A stretch of 64,000 nucleotides of DNA from Marisediminitalea aggregata (GTDB lineage Bacteria; Pseudomonadota; Gammaproteobacteria; Enterobacterales; Alteromonadaceae): positions 1 to 64,000 of the forward strand of contig NZ_FQWD01000004.1 of the NCBI RefSeq assembly GCF_900129565.1. Direction: 5' to 3'. Positions within the stretch are counted from its first letter, which is position 1; each line of letters starts with the position of its first letter. The notes under the pieces were generated by a model that was given only the letters and a program-made list of their open reading frames with translations, ran no database searches and was not told the DNA's origin. Shown in pieces: positions 8,967 to 18,046 of this stretch. A program made the translations under genes and the position numbers.

Positions 8967-9930
8967 GAATCTTGGTATCTTCTCTTACTGAATCAATAAG
9001 CGCGACCATATCTTGTGGCAAAGGCGCCTGCCAGGTCATCCATTCATCTGTAGTTGGGTGATACAAAGAAAGCTGAGCGGCGTGAAGCGCCTGACGATTA
9101 AAGCCCCGAAGGGTATTTGCAAATTCGTCACTCGATCCTTTTGGCAGTCGCAAACGACCACCGTACGCAGGGTCACCAACCAGAGGGTGTTTAATATACG
9201 CCATGTGAACACGAATTTGATGCGTGCGCCCGGTTTCAAGTTTTAATCTAACGTGAGTATGGGCGCGGAACTTTTCAATTACGCGGTAGTGAGTCACCGC
9301 GGGTTTACCCATTTCCCTCACCGCCATGTGAGTCCGTTTGGTTGAGTGGCGTCCAATAGGCGCATCCACCAGCCCGCCGGCCACCATAGTGCCGTTTACC
9401 AATGCTTCATACTCCCGGCTCATCACACGGGTTTGCAGTTGGTCAACCAGGTGAGTTTGGGCTGGTAAAGTTTTCGCTACCACCATCAGGCCGGTCGTGT
9501 CTTTGTCCAGACGATGGACAATGCCGGCACGAGGTACTTTGTCGATGTCCGGTACATGAGCCAGCAATGCATTCAGCAAGGTACCATCCTGATTACCAGC
9601 ACCTGGATGAACCACTAAGTCAGCGGGTTTATTAATGATCAGAATATCTTCGTCTTCATAAACGATATCCAGCTCAATAGCCTGAGCTTCATTCACAACC
9701 TGTTGCTCAATTTCGGCTTCAACCGAAATCACTTCGTCACCGGTCATCTTCTGTCTTGGCACCACACATGGCTCGCCATTTACACAGACATTGCCGGCCA
9801 AAATCCATTCTTTTAGCTTCGAACGTGAATAATCAGGGAACAAATCAGCCACGACCTGATCTAACCGCATACCAAAATGTTGAAATTCAGTGCTCGCTGA
9901 TAATGAAATTTGTGAACTTTGTTGTACCAT
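8947..9930 (-). CDS. rluD: 23S rRNA pseudouridine(1911/1915/1917) synthase RluD
   Basis: Isomerises three uridines in helix 69 of 23S rRNA, at the intersubunit bridge. At 327 aa it has an N-terminal S4 RNA-binding domain (about 20-85, RLDQVVADLFPDYSRSKLKEW) and a RluA-type catalytic domain with the motif HRLDKDTTGLMVVAKT near 140, whose Asp is the nucleophile. It is divergent from bamD, which is the standard arrangement. Length matches E. coli RluD (326 aa). Confidence 0.96.
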   Translation of the reverse strand: MVQQSSQISLSASTEFQHFGMRLDQVVADLFPDYSRSKLKEWILAGNVCVNGEPCVVPRQKMTGDEVISVEAEIEQQVVNEAQAIELDIVYEDEDILIINKPADLVVHPGAGNQDGTLLNALLAHVPDIDKVPRAGIVHRLDKDTTGLMVVAKTLPAQTHLVDQLQTRVMSREYEALVNGTMVAGGLVDAPIGRHSTKRTHMAVREMGKPAVTHYRVIEKFRAHTHVRLKLETGRTHQIRVHMAYIKHPLVGDPAYGGRLRLPKGSSDEFANTLRGFNRQALHAAQLSLYHPTTDEWMTWQAPLPQDMVALIDSVREDTKIHGIDDY

Positions 9931-10098
9931 AACCGCCTAAGACAGGAACGCAAAGCGCAGATTATAACAAGGTTTGCCGTCGTTGGCGGTTTTCTTTTGG
10001 TGTTTATATGGTGTTTGCGTGCAAGTACGTTAAAATAACGAAAATTTTGCTGTACGTAATACAGTAGCGAATAAAACGGACCAGGAACTAGAAGTACT

Positions 10099-10866
10099 AT
10101 GAAAATTACCCGTTGCATTGCACCACTGGTGTTCGGCGCCATTGTTAGCTTAGCTGGATGCTCGTCTTCAGAAGATAAAGAAGCACAAGTGGTCAACGCG
10201 AATCTGGATGCGCAATCGCTTTACGACAGAGCGCGTGAAAGTATGGAAAACGGCAACTTTGCCGCTGCTGCTGCATCACTGAGCGCGCTGGACTCTCGCT
10301 TTCCTTTTGGGCCTTTGTCTCACCAGGTGCAACTTGATTTGATTTTCAGCTATTACAAATCAGGTAAATCCGACCAAACGCTGGCTACCATTGACCGTTT
10401 CATTCGGTTGAACCCTAACCATGCAGACGTGGATTACGCCTTCTATATGCGTGGTTTAACGAACATGGAAGCCGACAATAATCTGTTCCAGGAAATGGTA
10501 GGCATTGACAATACAGACCGTGATCCAACGAAGTCAAAGCAGGCTTTTGACGATTTCCGCCGTCTGATCCAACAATTCCCTGACAGTAAATACGCAGCTG
10601 ACGCACGTAAGCGTATGGTGTTTATTAAGAATCGACTGGCCAAATATGAAGTCGCGATCGCACGTTTTTATATGCGTCGTGAAGCCTACATTGCTGCTGC
10701 CAACCGTGGAAAGTACATTCTGGAACACTACCCTGATTCAAACCAGGTTCAGCAGGCACTGGAAATCATGGTGGAATGTTACGATCAGCTAGAGCTGACT
10801 GAATTGAAAGACAACGCGATGAAAACGCTGAAACTGAACTTCCCTAATAGCGAATTTATCAGTTAA
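10099..10866 (+). CDS. bamD: Outer membrane protein assembly factor BamD
   Basis: An essential lipoprotein of the beta-barrel assembly machine (with BamA, B, C, E), located on the periplasmic face of the outer membrane. The lipobox LAGC places the acylated Cys at residue 21, followed by Ser-Ser, compatible with outer-membrane targeting. The mature part is a five-TPR solenoid (AQSLYDRARESMENGNFAAA near 36-55). At 255 aa it is slightly longer than E. coli BamD (245). It is divergent from rluD. A strong terminator follows. Confidence 0.96.
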   Translation: MKITRCIAPLVFGAIVSLAGCSSSEDKEAQVVNANLDAQSLYDRARESMENGNFAAAAASLSALDSRFPFGPLSHQVQLDLIFSYYKSGKSDQTLATIDRFIRLNPNHADVDYAFYMRGLTNMEADNNLFQEMVGIDNTDRDPTKSKQAFDDFRRLIQQFPDSKYAADARKRMVFIKNRLAKYEVAIARFYMRREAYIAAANRGKYILEHYPDSNQVQQALEIMVECYDQLELTELKDNAMKTLKLNFPNSEFIS

Positions 10867-10890
10867 AGCGCAACGATATTAAAACAATAA

Positions 10891-10921
10891 AAAACGCCCT
10901 GCTTTGCAACAGGGCGTTTTT
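10891..10921. terminator. Bidirectional terminator between bamD and the GGDEF/EAL gene
   Basis: An 11-bp stem (AAAACGCCCTG / CAGGGCGTTTT) with an 8-nt loop, an A-tract before it and a T-tract after it. The two neighbouring genes converge on it. Confidence 0.88.
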
Positions 10922-10957
10922 GTTTGTCTATGAAAAAGTGCGTGTACTTTTTCTGCC

Positions 10958-13402
10958 CTACACCGGACTTTGGTAAGACTCACAATAATCCACAAATTCA
11001 TCTATTGGCAGCGGTTTGGTATAAAGGTATCCCTGCACTTTATGACATTGCTCTTTGGTAAGAAATACAACTTGCTCAACGGTTTCTACGCCCTCAGCCA
11101 CAATCTCACATCCAAGCTCTCTGCCCATTTGAATAATACTGTGAGTGAGTGAACAACTCGATTGCTCACGGGGTATTTGCGCAATGAAACTCTTGTCAAT
11201 CTTCAGCACATCGAAGGGTAAGGTATTTAAATAAGCCAAAGAGGAATACCCAGTGCCAAAATCGTCCAACGCGAGACAAAAACCCGCATCTTTGAAACTA
11301 GCCAATTGTTGGGTGTCCATATCCAGTAGCGCACTCTCGGTTAATTCCAATTCAAATCGCGAGGGCGACAAGGCGTGCTTATGAAGCTCTGCCAACATAT
11401 CGTCTAATAAACCGGGTTGCGATATGTCCAGCGCCGATAGATTTACTGCTACTTTCAATCGCTCCCGAATTGCCGAGGGCATGCTAATAAGTGCATTGCA
11501 TGTTTTTGCAAACACAATCCGGGTTAGCTGTGACATTAACCCTGCATTTTCAGCAATAGGTATGAATACATCCGGTGCTACCCACCCGAGCGTTTTACTT
11601 TCCCATCTCGCCAACACTTCAGCGCCAACAAACTCACCTGACTGAAGATTAATTTGAGGCTGCCAGTACACTTGAATTTCATCATTTGCCAACGCATCAC
11701 GTAGCGCACTTTCCAGTTGAAGTGACTTTCTGCGCGAGTCTGTCATCCCTTGCTTGTAAAGTTTTATACTGCCTTTTCCTAGCTCTTTTGCCCAGTAGAG
11801 GGCCGTATCAGCTTGTTGATAAATCGACTTTACTTCTTTTGCATGGTGCGGATAAGCACTAATTCCAATACAACAATTCACTCTGACCAACTCATCGTTG
11901 TTCACTCGGAACGGCTTAATAGCCTCCTCGCGAACCGCTTCCGCTAAATCCAGCGCCTCTTTAATAGAGGAAATTGAGTGCGTCCATATGGCAAATTCAT
12001 CACCGCCGATACGGTACAAGGTCCCTTTACCTAAAATAGTAAATGAAATGCGGTGCGTGAAATCCAGTAGCAGTTCGTCGCCGGCCACATGGCCAAAACT
12101 GTCATTAATTTGCTTAAAATTATCCAAATCAATAATGAGCAGGGCTTTACAAATCCCCGCACTGAACGGCCGCAAATCCCGAGCTAATACTGTGTGCAAC
12201 TGCCGCCGGTTTGGCAATGCAGTTAATACATCGTGGTTGGCCAGAAACCGTAATTCTTCCCGGGTATGCACTAATTCTGATACCTCAGTGAGAGACAATG
12301 TGTAATGAGAAATACTACCAATCCGGTCGGTTACCGGCACCAGATTCAATAAACCGTAGCGACGCATTTCTGCTGACGACCAGTTGATTTCCCCTGACCA
12401 GCTTTGACCTGATTTCAATAATTGTTGAACCCTGTTACCGGTTTCCGGTGGTAGGAATCGTTCGAGTAATTTGTCGTGCAGAATCGACGATGTGTCATCC
12501 GACAGCGGGTTCACCATTTTCACTAAGGCGTTATTTGCATCGACGATTGCAAAGTCGAGATTCAGGATTGCGATCCCTTCACGACTGGTTTCGAAGACCG
12601 TTTTTGCCTGTCTGAGTTGTTGCTCATGCCTGTCCATTTGCTCGACGATTTCCTTGCCACTGGACAATAACAGGTTCCAGTCCAGCAGAGGCTCTTTTAC
12701 CACCTTCTCCATGCGGTGACGGCTAAACAGTAGAAATGCGAACAGGAACAACCCATAAGAACACGCAATGAGTACTTTCCCGCTAAAATTACCAATAATT
12801 AGCTCAAAGGTGTCGCTGTGTACCCCAAACGCCAGTAGCGGAAACAATATGCCGTCTGCGACGATCACAAAAACAAAACTCAGGCTATAGGCCAGGCTGA
12901 GGTTTGCATGCCCGGCAATACGACTTTTGAACCTGTCGAACAGAAAAATCAGCAGATAAAGCTCAAGAATTATTAATACCGCACCAAGAATAATCAGCGG
13001 GATTGACAATTCAAATAGCGCAGCGGGCACGTCAAGTGCGTTAATTACCTGTTCAGCCCTGAGACTCTTTACCACCAGCGCAAACAGCAGCACTTTGAAT
13101 AAGCCCACCGTGAACACTAAGCGCATAATGTTTTGCAATATAAAGGCGTCGCGTTCAATAAAGGCCAGTATCACACAGGCCATCATAAATCCGCCGTAAG
13201 CAATGGTGCCGCCAGATAACTTAATGCTATTAAACAATTCCAGCGAATAAACCGCGCCTAGGAAGCCGCCCATCAGTAGCACTAAGCTGACGTAAATGTA
13301 TAACGATACTCTTCGCGTATGCGGGTTTTTCTCCATCGACAGCACCGACGGAAACACACAAAACAAAATGACTTGAAAGAGAAAGTGGCTAACCATGCCC
13401 AC
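10958..13402 (-). CDS. Membrane-bound GGDEF/EAL domain protein (cyclic-di-GMP turnover)
   Basis: An 814-aa inner-membrane signalling protein. About seven hydrophobic segments (residues 1-230) form a sensor-like membrane domain. A linker/coiled coil and a PAS-like domain (about 265-380) follow, then a GGDEF domain with intact GGDEF (466-470) and an EAL domain with intact ExLxR signature (EVLAR, 594-598) and the conserved DDFGTGYSSL. Both catalytic motifs are preserved, so it could synthesise or degrade c-di-GMP; many such tandems act mainly as phosphodiesterases with GTP sensed by the GGDEF domain. I see no RxxD inhibitory site at the usual place before GGDEF. It is monocistronic and its signal is unknown. 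Confidence 0.92.
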   Translation of the reverse strand: MGMVSHFLFQVILFCVFPSVLSMEKNPHTRRVSLYIYVSLVLLMGGFLGAVYSLELFNSIKLSGGTIAYGGFMMACVILAFIERDAFILQNIMRLVFTVGLFKVLLFALVVKSLRAEQVINALDVPAALFELSIPLIILGAVLIILELYLLIFLFDRFKSRIAGHANLSLAYSLSFVFVIVADGILFPLLAFGVHSDTFELIIGNFSGKVLIACSYGLFLFAFLLFSRHRMEKVVKEPLLDWNLLLSSGKEIVEQMDRHEQQLRQAKTVFETSREGIAILNLDFAIVDANNALVKMVNPLSDDTSSILHDKLLERFLPPETGNRVQQLLKSGQSWSGEINWSSAEMRRYGLLNLVPVTDRIGSISHYTLSLTEVSELVHTREELRFLANHDVLTALPNRRQLHTVLARDLRPFSAGICKALLIIDLDNFKQINDSFGHVAGDELLLDFTHRISFTILGKGTLYRIGGDEFAIWTHSISSIKEALDLAEAVREEAIKPFRVNNDELVRVNCCIGISAYPHHAKEVKSIYQQADTALYWAKELGKGSIKLYKQGMTDSRRKSLQLESALRDALANDEIQVYWQPQINLQSGEFVGAEVLARWESKTLGWVAPDVFIPIAENAGLMSQLTRIVFAKTCNALISMPSAIRERLKVAVNLSALDISQPGLLDDMLAELHKHALSPSRFELELTESALLDMDTQQLASFKDAGFCLALDDFGTGYSSLAYLNTLPFDVLKIDKSFIAQIPREQSSCSLTHSIIQMGRELGCEIVAEGVETVEQVVFLTKEQCHKVQGYLYTKPLPIDEFVDYCESYQSPV

Positions 13403-13504
13403 CTATCCATAGGATCCAGACTGATAGAATACCAGATCTTTTTGAAAGTGCTTACATTAGCAGTAGAAAGTCACGTTAGCCTCCAAGAAAACAGGAGACA
13501 TTGA

Positions 13505-13536
13505 AGCAAAAGAAACCAGTGCTGGGTGCACTGGTT
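13505..13536 (-). terminator. Terminator at the end of the chrR transcript
   Basis: A 9-bp perfect stem (AACCAGTGC / GCACTGGTT, 13514-13522 with 13528-13536) with a 5-nt loop. On the minus strand it is followed by TTTCTTTTG. The stem starts inside the chrR stop codon. Confidence 0.7.
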
Positions 13537-14209
13537 ATCTGAAGAATAAATGGCTGAATGGATTTAACAATCTCGCTAAGCCTGAGGTAAAGTGTAGTGG
13601 TTGGTCTACAACACTGAACACCAGACAGCCTTCAGGCGCGTCAGAACGAGGGGCATGAGTATGTTCACCGGTCATGTAAATCAAATCACCAGAATCATAA
13701 TCGTTTAGACCGTCGGAGAACTCACCGTTAATCACCAGTGTCATTTCAGACCCGCGGTGTGTATGTTCCGGCACCGTGCCACCCTTTTCAATGTATATGA
13801 AATTAGCAACGCCATCGCAACCCAAATCAACGGGTGACTGCCACAACTTACCTACCAGTGAAGACCAGTTCCCTTTCTTTTTGACTAATCGATGAAGTGT
13901 TTTCGGCAACTCAAAAGACTTACCGTCGAGTTCAATCGACGTCGCTTGCTTAATTCCTTGCGGGCGATACGCCCTCTCTGCCGCAGGTTGCTGCGTGATG
14001 TTTGCAAGCATCAAATCGAAATCAGGGTCATAGCTCTCTACAGCTTCCTCAATTTCGTTGCTGGCAAAAGTAGAAGTAAACGCGTCAACTTTGTGCTGAC
14101 AGTGCTCGCACATGTCGCAGTGTGCAGAAATCATTAATGACTCTACCGGCGACAAAGTTCCCTCTACAAACTGCTTTAAATGTTCGGGGGTAGGATGAAA
14201 CTTAATCAT
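13535..14209 (-). CDS. chrR: ChrR-type anti-sigma factor (zinc ASD plus cupin domain)
   Basis: A cytosolic anti-sigma factor that holds the partner ECF sigma inactive until singlet oxygen or related oxidants release it. At 224 aa it shows both hallmarks of Rhodobacter ChrR. The N-terminal zinc anti-sigma domain has H5, H30, C34 and C37 (HCDMCEHC), corresponding to H6/H31/C35/C38. The C-terminal cupin has H149, H151, E155 and H183/H185 (PEHTHRGSE, GEHTHAP), corresponding to the second zinc site needed for the oxidant response. The ATG overlaps the stop of the sigma gene by 8 bp, a tight one-to-one translational coupling. Confidence 0.93.
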   Translation of the reverse strand: MIKFHPTPEHLKQFVEGTLSPVESLMISAHCDMCEHCQHKVDAFTSTFASNEIEEAVESYDPDFDLMLANITQQPAAERAYRPQGIKQATSIELDGKSFELPKTLHRLVKKKGNWSSLVGKLWQSPVDLGCDGVANFIYIEKGGTVPEHTHRGSEMTLVINGEFSDGLNDYDSGDLIYMTGEHTHAPRSDAPEGCLVFSVVDQPLHFTSGLARLLNPFSHLFFR

Positions 14210-14813
14210 ACTCGCTTAGCATACCTTTTAATCGTTGTAACGCCAGTCGTGTGCGAGATTTCACTGTACCTAAAGGTATTGCTAACTCATCAGCGATCTC
14301 TTGCTGAGACTTACCATCAATGTAGATGGCTTCAATGACTACTTTTTGCTTCTCCGGAAGCTCGTCAAACAAATGCCCAATTTGCTCCAGTGTGACCTGC
14401 TCGTCCAGGCTGGTCTCATTTTGGTCAGGCGTTTGTTCACACAGCACTGGCCAGAGGTCATCAGCACAGATATCTTCTTTGCGATTTTGGACTTTGCGGA
14501 GCATGTCGAATCGGATATTTCTGGCTATTGTAAATATCCAGGTCGACGGGGATCCTTTTTCAGAATTAAACAAATGCGCTTTTTGCCAGACATTGGACAT
14601 TGTGTCCTGCACCAGCTCCATTGCCAGCGCTTCGTTTCCGAGTTGCTTTAAAGCATAGGAACGCAAACGTGGCGCGAAATAGCCAAAAATTCGGGCGAAC
14701 GACGCTTTGCATCGCGTTTCCGCGACCTGCACGAGGTACTGCGACATTTCTACCGCACACTCTTTTGGTTCTATTGCGCTATTTTCATGTTCCAAAGGAA
14801 TTCCAACAAGCAT
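14202..14813 (-). CDS. ECF sigma factor, RpoE/ECF11-like partner of ChrR
   Basis: A 203-aa sigma-70-family factor with region 2 (FARIFGYFAPRLRSYALKQL..., DTMSNVWQKA, STWIFTIARN) and region 4 (FDELPEKQKVVIEAIYIDGK, QQEIADELAIPLGTVKSRTR). Pairing and overlap with chrR place it in the ECF11 group, whose known members respond to singlet oxygen and light. The annotated ATG adds a roughly 20-residue N-terminal extension; MSQYLVQV about 22 codons downstream is an alternative start. Its upstream gap carries a TGATCT-N17-GTA promoter shared with the divergent lipid operon, implying autoregulation. It is distinct from the envelope-stress rpoE at 54058-54636. Confidence 0.9.
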   Translation of the reverse strand: MLVGIPLEHENSAIEPKECAVEMSQYLVQVAETRCKASFARIFGYFAPRLRSYALKQLGNEALAMELVQDTMSNVWQKAHLFNSEKGSPSTWIFTIARNIRFDMLRKVQNRKEDICADDLWPVLCEQTPDQNETSLDEQVTLEQIGHLFDELPEKQKVVIEAIYIDGKSQQEIADELAIPLGTVKSRTRLALQRLKGMLSEYD

Positions 14814-14844
14814 AGTTCCTGTCCGTAATTTACGAATATACAGT

Positions 14845-14873
14845 TTTTACTGACAGAATGTACAAACAGATCA
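14845..14873 (-). promoter_or_regulatory. ECF11-type promoter of the sigma/chrR operon
   Basis: The minus strand reads TGATCT (14868-14873), 17 nt, then GTAAAA (14845-14850). This fits the Rhodobacter sigma-E pattern TGATCC-N18-TAAGA in position and -35 sequence. The identical GTGATCTG octamer with the same 17-nt spacing to GTA occurs before the operon at 15628, which is the main support for both sites. Confidence 0.72.
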
Positions 14874-14879
14874 CTATTT

Positions 14880-15455
14880 TTAACGAACTAATTCACTAAT
14901 ATAATTTAGCACGTTATCGCAGTTTTTTTCACCCAGAAACGCTTGTTTGTTGGCGGCATCCACAGGTAATAATTCCAGCCACCGGTATATAACCCACATA
15001 GGGTCGTTAAATTTGAGCTCTGGATACAGTCGGGCTATTTCCGGGTATTTGTCGTAGATGAGTTCAAGTTTGATGCGCAACGGCGTGATTTTCTCATCCT
15101 CAATAACACAAGACCAGTCATGTTGTTCTGTGCAATCGCCAATTCGCAGCCCGTCAGCTTCTGTCTTAATATTCCCGACACTGACACAACATACGCCTTC
15201 TACGTTAATGCCAAGTAAACCATCATCAAGTAAGTCGAAGTCGACTATTTTACACAGCGTGCCTATTGGAAAGATATGCTCATTGGATGCCTGATCCCCG
15301 CGGGAATTGAGCATACATAATACAAAATACCCATTTCCTGCACAGGCTTCCTTAACCATGCGGACGTAACGTGGCTCAAAAATACGCAACGCCATGTGCC
15401 CACCAGGGAGCAAGTGCGCGGACAAAGGAAATAAAGGAATGTTGTGGTGATGCAT
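14880..15455 (-). CDS. Lon N-terminal (substrate-binding) domain protein
   Basis: A 191-aa soluble protein matching the LON substrate-binding (PUA-like) domain without the AAA+ or protease parts. The start MHHHNIPLFPLSAHLLPGGH and the IFEPRYVRMVKEA segment are the diagnostic block of this family. Stand-alone versions are common in proteobacteria and often sit beside RpoE-ChrR loci, as here. The function is not established; a substrate-adaptor role is only speculation. It lies upstream of the sigma gene on the same strand with a 66-bp gap containing the sigma promoter, so readthrough into the sigma operon is possible. Confidence 0.85.
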   Translation of the reverse strand: MHHHNIPLFPLSAHLLPGGHMALRIFEPRYVRMVKEACAGNGYFVLCMLNSRGDQASNEHIFPIGTLCKIVDFDLLDDGLLGINVEGVCCVSVGNIKTEADGLRIGDCTEQHDWSCVIEDEKITPLRIKLELIYDKYPEIARLYPELKFNDPMWVIYRWLELLPVDAANKQAFLGEKNCDNVLNYISELVR

Positions 15456-15571
15456 AAGCCTTACATTCGTTAACTAATCGATTCTCATTACGCCGTGCGC
15501 TTGCAATTGGATCTATTTATATTCGGCAATCACTACATAAAACTATTTTTAATGCCATGCGCGACAAAAAG

Positions 15572-15600
15572 TGATCTGCTAATGTATATATTCTGTACTT
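15572..15600 (+). promoter_or_regulatory. ECF11-type promoter of the lipid-modification operon
   Basis: TGATCT (15572-15577), 17 nt, then GTACTT (15595-15600); the predicted start is about 20 nt before the ATG at 15628. The -35 octamer GTGATCTG and spacing are identical to those before the sigma gene on the opposite strand, so the operon is very likely a direct target of that sigma factor. Confidence 0.72.
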
Positions 15601-15627
15601 ATGGCAAACAATTCAAGTGATTAAGTC

Positions 15628-16059
15628 ATGTCATTCAAAACACGCTTCACTCAGTTTTACGCCGATCTCGCTAACGTCGATATAGACGATCTGGATAATG
15701 TGTACCACGAGCAGATTCTGTTTAAGGACCCTATCGCCAGCCATTCTGGTATTGAGAGCGTAAAAGCCTATTTCGCTCATCTTCTTGACAGTACGTCCTC
15801 TTGTAAATTTGATATCCATCATTTTATTGAGAGTTCATCAACTAATTCGCCCTACGACTTTACTGTCGAATGGACCATGCACCTGACGCTGAATAATCAG
15901 TCCCGCCCCATCTCTGTCAATGGGGTATCACTGCTTACGTTAAAAGACGACCGCGTTATCTACCACCGTGACTATTACGATATGGGCGAAATGGTTTATG
16001 AGCATGTCCCCGTGCTAAAGCGCGTTATTCACTATATTAAGAAGCGACTGACACAATGA
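15628..16059 (+). CDS. Nuclear transport factor 2 (SnoaL-like) family protein
   Basis: A 143-aa single-domain NTF2/SnoaL cone-fold protein: N-terminal helices (FKTRFTQFYADLANVDIDDL), a segment YHEQILFKDPIASHSGIESVKAYF and a beta-sheet ending in ISVNGVSLLTLKDDRVIYHRDYYD. This fold binds small hydrophobic ligands or acts as an isomerase or cyclase. It is the first gene of the ChrR-associated operon, and its end overlaps the next gene by 4 bp (ATGA). An accessory role in the lipid modification pathway is inferred from context only. Confidence 0.85.
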   Translation: MSFKTRFTQFYADLANVDIDDLDNVYHEQILFKDPIASHSGIESVKAYFAHLLDSTSSCKFDIHHFIESSSTNSPYDFTVEWTMHLTLNNQSRPISVNGVSLLTLKDDRVIYHRDYYDMGEMVYEHVPVLKRVIHYIKKRLTQ

Positions 16060-16769
16060 AATCGATTCTGGTAACCGGTGCCACTTCCGGCATCGGCAAA
16101 GCATTTGCACTTCACGCTGCCAACGCAGGTTACCGCGTTATCGCATGTGGCAGAAACATGCAGGCACTGGCCGAACTAAGTAAAAACAGTAATATCGATA
16201 CATTACAATTTGACGTTACGGATCTCGAACAAACCAATAAAGCGCTCGGTGACACAACATTCGACATCGCGGTATTAAATGCAGGCACTTGCGAATACGT
16301 TGATTTACCCGAATTCGACCCTGCACTGTTCAAACGCGTATTTGAGGTCAATTTTTTCGGCATTGTTAACTGCATTCATGCACTTTTGCCCAAATGCGAA
16401 AAAAACACACAGCTAGTTATTATTGATTCAATGGCCAGATTACTGCCCTTCACGCGCAGCGAAGCCTATGGCGCCAGCAAAGCGGCAGTACATTATTTAA
16501 CCCAGAGCCTGAGTGTGGATTTACGGGCAAAAGGCGTCATTGTTCAGAGCGTTTCACCGGGGTTCGTGGAAACCCCGTTAACTGATAAAAACGATTTCGA
16601 AATGCCAATGAAAATCACCGCCGAAGAGGCAGCTGAAACGCTGCTGAAACGCATAGAAGCAAAACAAATGGCAATCTATTTTCCCAACGTATTTGGCTGG
16701 ATATTACGCATCCTTAACCATCTCCCCCAGCGCATCAAACGCTGGCTGTCATCCAAATTACAACAATAA
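16056..16769 (+). CDS. Short-chain dehydrogenase/reductase (SDR) family oxidoreductase
   Basis: A 237-aa classical SDR. The cofactor motif TGATSGIGKAFA is at residues 7-18, NAG follows near 75, and the catalytic Ser and YxxxK (YGASK) come at about 133-150. The substrate-proximal region QSVSPGFVETPLTD is typical. It would reduce or oxidise a carbonyl or hydroxyl with NAD(P)(H). Position in a five-gene operon with a fatty-acyl methylase-like protein suggests a lipid substrate, but nothing in the sequence specifies it. Confidence 0.92.
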   Translation: MKSILVTGATSGIGKAFALHAANAGYRVIACGRNMQALAELSKNSNIDTLQFDVTDLEQTNKALGDTTFDIAVLNAGTCEYVDLPEFDPALFKRVFEVNFFGIVNCIHALLPKCEKNTQLVIIDSMARLLPFTRSEAYGASKAAVHYLTQSLSVDLRAKGVIVQSVSPGFVETPLTDKNDFEMPMKITAEEAAETLLKRIEAKQMAIYFPNVFGWILRILNHLPQRIKRWLSSKLQQ

Positions 16770-16783
16770 CGGCAAGCATTATT

Positions 16784-18046
16784 ATGGCAAAACGCATAGC
16801 AATTGTTGGCACAGGCATATCCGGCCTGACCAGCGCCTACTTACTCAATCGTCAGCACGATATCACTGTATTTGAAGCAAACGATTACATTGGCGGTCAC
16901 ACGGCAACCAAGGATGTATCCGTTAACGGTGAGCAATTCGCCATTGACACTGGCTTTATTGTATTCAATGACTGGACATACCCGAATTTCATTAAGTTAC
17001 TGACGCAACTCGGGGTTGCCTACCAGGAAACCGAAATGAGTTTTTCGGTACACCATGAAAAAACCAATATCGAATACAACGGGCACGACCTTAATACCCT
17101 GTTTGCACAACGACGCAACCTGCTTCGCCCCCGATTTTGGCGAATCGTTAATGATATCGTTAAATTTAACAAAACCTGCAAGGCGGTACTTGAAAACAAC
17201 GAGCCCGTAGAAGGGATAACGCTAGCAGACTTCATTGCCCGACACGGCTTTAGCGACAGTTTTAGTGAGCACTACATTTATCCCATGTGCGCAGCAATCT
17301 GGTCAGCCAGCCTTGAGCAAACCAAGGCTTTTCCGTTGGCTTTTTTCCTGAAGTTCTTTAATAACCATGGCTTACTGAATATTACTGACCGTCCACAGTG
17401 GTACACCATTATGGGCGGCTCCAGAGAATACATTAAGCCCCTGACTGCCGCTTTTGCAGACCACATTAAACTCAATACGCCGGTAAAATCCGTCCGCACT
17501 GTCGAGCAAGGCATTGAAGTCATTACAGCCCACGGCGACAGCCATTTATTCGATGAGATTATCTTTGCCTGCCACAGCGACCAGGCCTTGCAAATGATGG
17601 CTGAACCTTCCGCCGACCACAAAGCGGTACTCGGGGCTATACCCTACACAGAAAACGACGTTGTGCTGCACACAGACACTGCTCAACTGCCTCAACGTAA
17701 ACTTGCATGGGCTAGCTGGAATTACCGGTTAACCGGTTCTGCAGAAGAACAAGCTCGCCCGGCAGCAGTAACGTACAACATGAACATCCTGCAGCGCTTG
17801 GTAACGCCCACTACGTTTTGTGTTAGTTTGAATTCACCCTCAATTAATCATAACGACGTACTGGGTGAATACCGTTATGCACACCCCCAATTCAGTGAAA
17901 ACATGGTCGCTGCACAAAACAAACGCAATGTCATTTGCGGCGTTGATCATATGCATTTCTGCGGGGCATACTGGTACAACGGATTTCACGAAGACGGCGT
18001 GCGTTCCGCATTAGACGTCTGTAAACGGTTTGGTGAGGAATTGTAA
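16784..18046 (+). CDS. FAD-dependent oxidoreductase (amine oxidase/desaturase-like)
   Basis: A 420-aa flavoprotein with an N-terminal Rossmann GxGxxG (VGTGISGLTSAYLL, residues 7-20) and the following Glu motif (VFEANDYIGGHTAT). It is of the phytoene-desaturase/amine-oxidase superfamily that accompanies DUF1365 and cyclopropane synthase genes in ChrR regulons. The C-terminal segment CGAYWYNGFHEDGVRSALDV closes the FAD site. Homologues in Rhodobacter's RpoE-ChrR regulon have been linked to methylated/furan fatty acid synthesis; whether this protein is the desaturase of such a pathway is inference. It overlaps DUF1365 by one base (TAATG). Confidence 0.87.
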   Translation: MAKRIAIVGTGISGLTSAYLLNRQHDITVFEANDYIGGHTATKDVSVNGEQFAIDTGFIVFNDWTYPNFIKLLTQLGVAYQETEMSFSVHHEKTNIEYNGHDLNTLFAQRRNLLRPRFWRIVNDIVKFNKTCKAVLENNEPVEGITLADFIARHGFSDSFSEHYIYPMCAAIWSASLEQTKAFPLAFFLKFFNNHGLLNITDRPQWYTIMGGSREYIKPLTAAFADHIKLNTPVKSVRTVEQGIEVITAHGDSHLFDEIIFACHSDQALQMMAEPSADHKAVLGAIPYTENDVVLHTDTAQLPQRKLAWASWNYRLTGSAEEQARPAAVTYNMNILQRLVTPTTFCVSLNSPSINHNDVLGEYRYAHPQFSENMVAAQNKRNVICGVDHMHFCGAYWYNGFHEDGVRSALDVCKRFGEEL

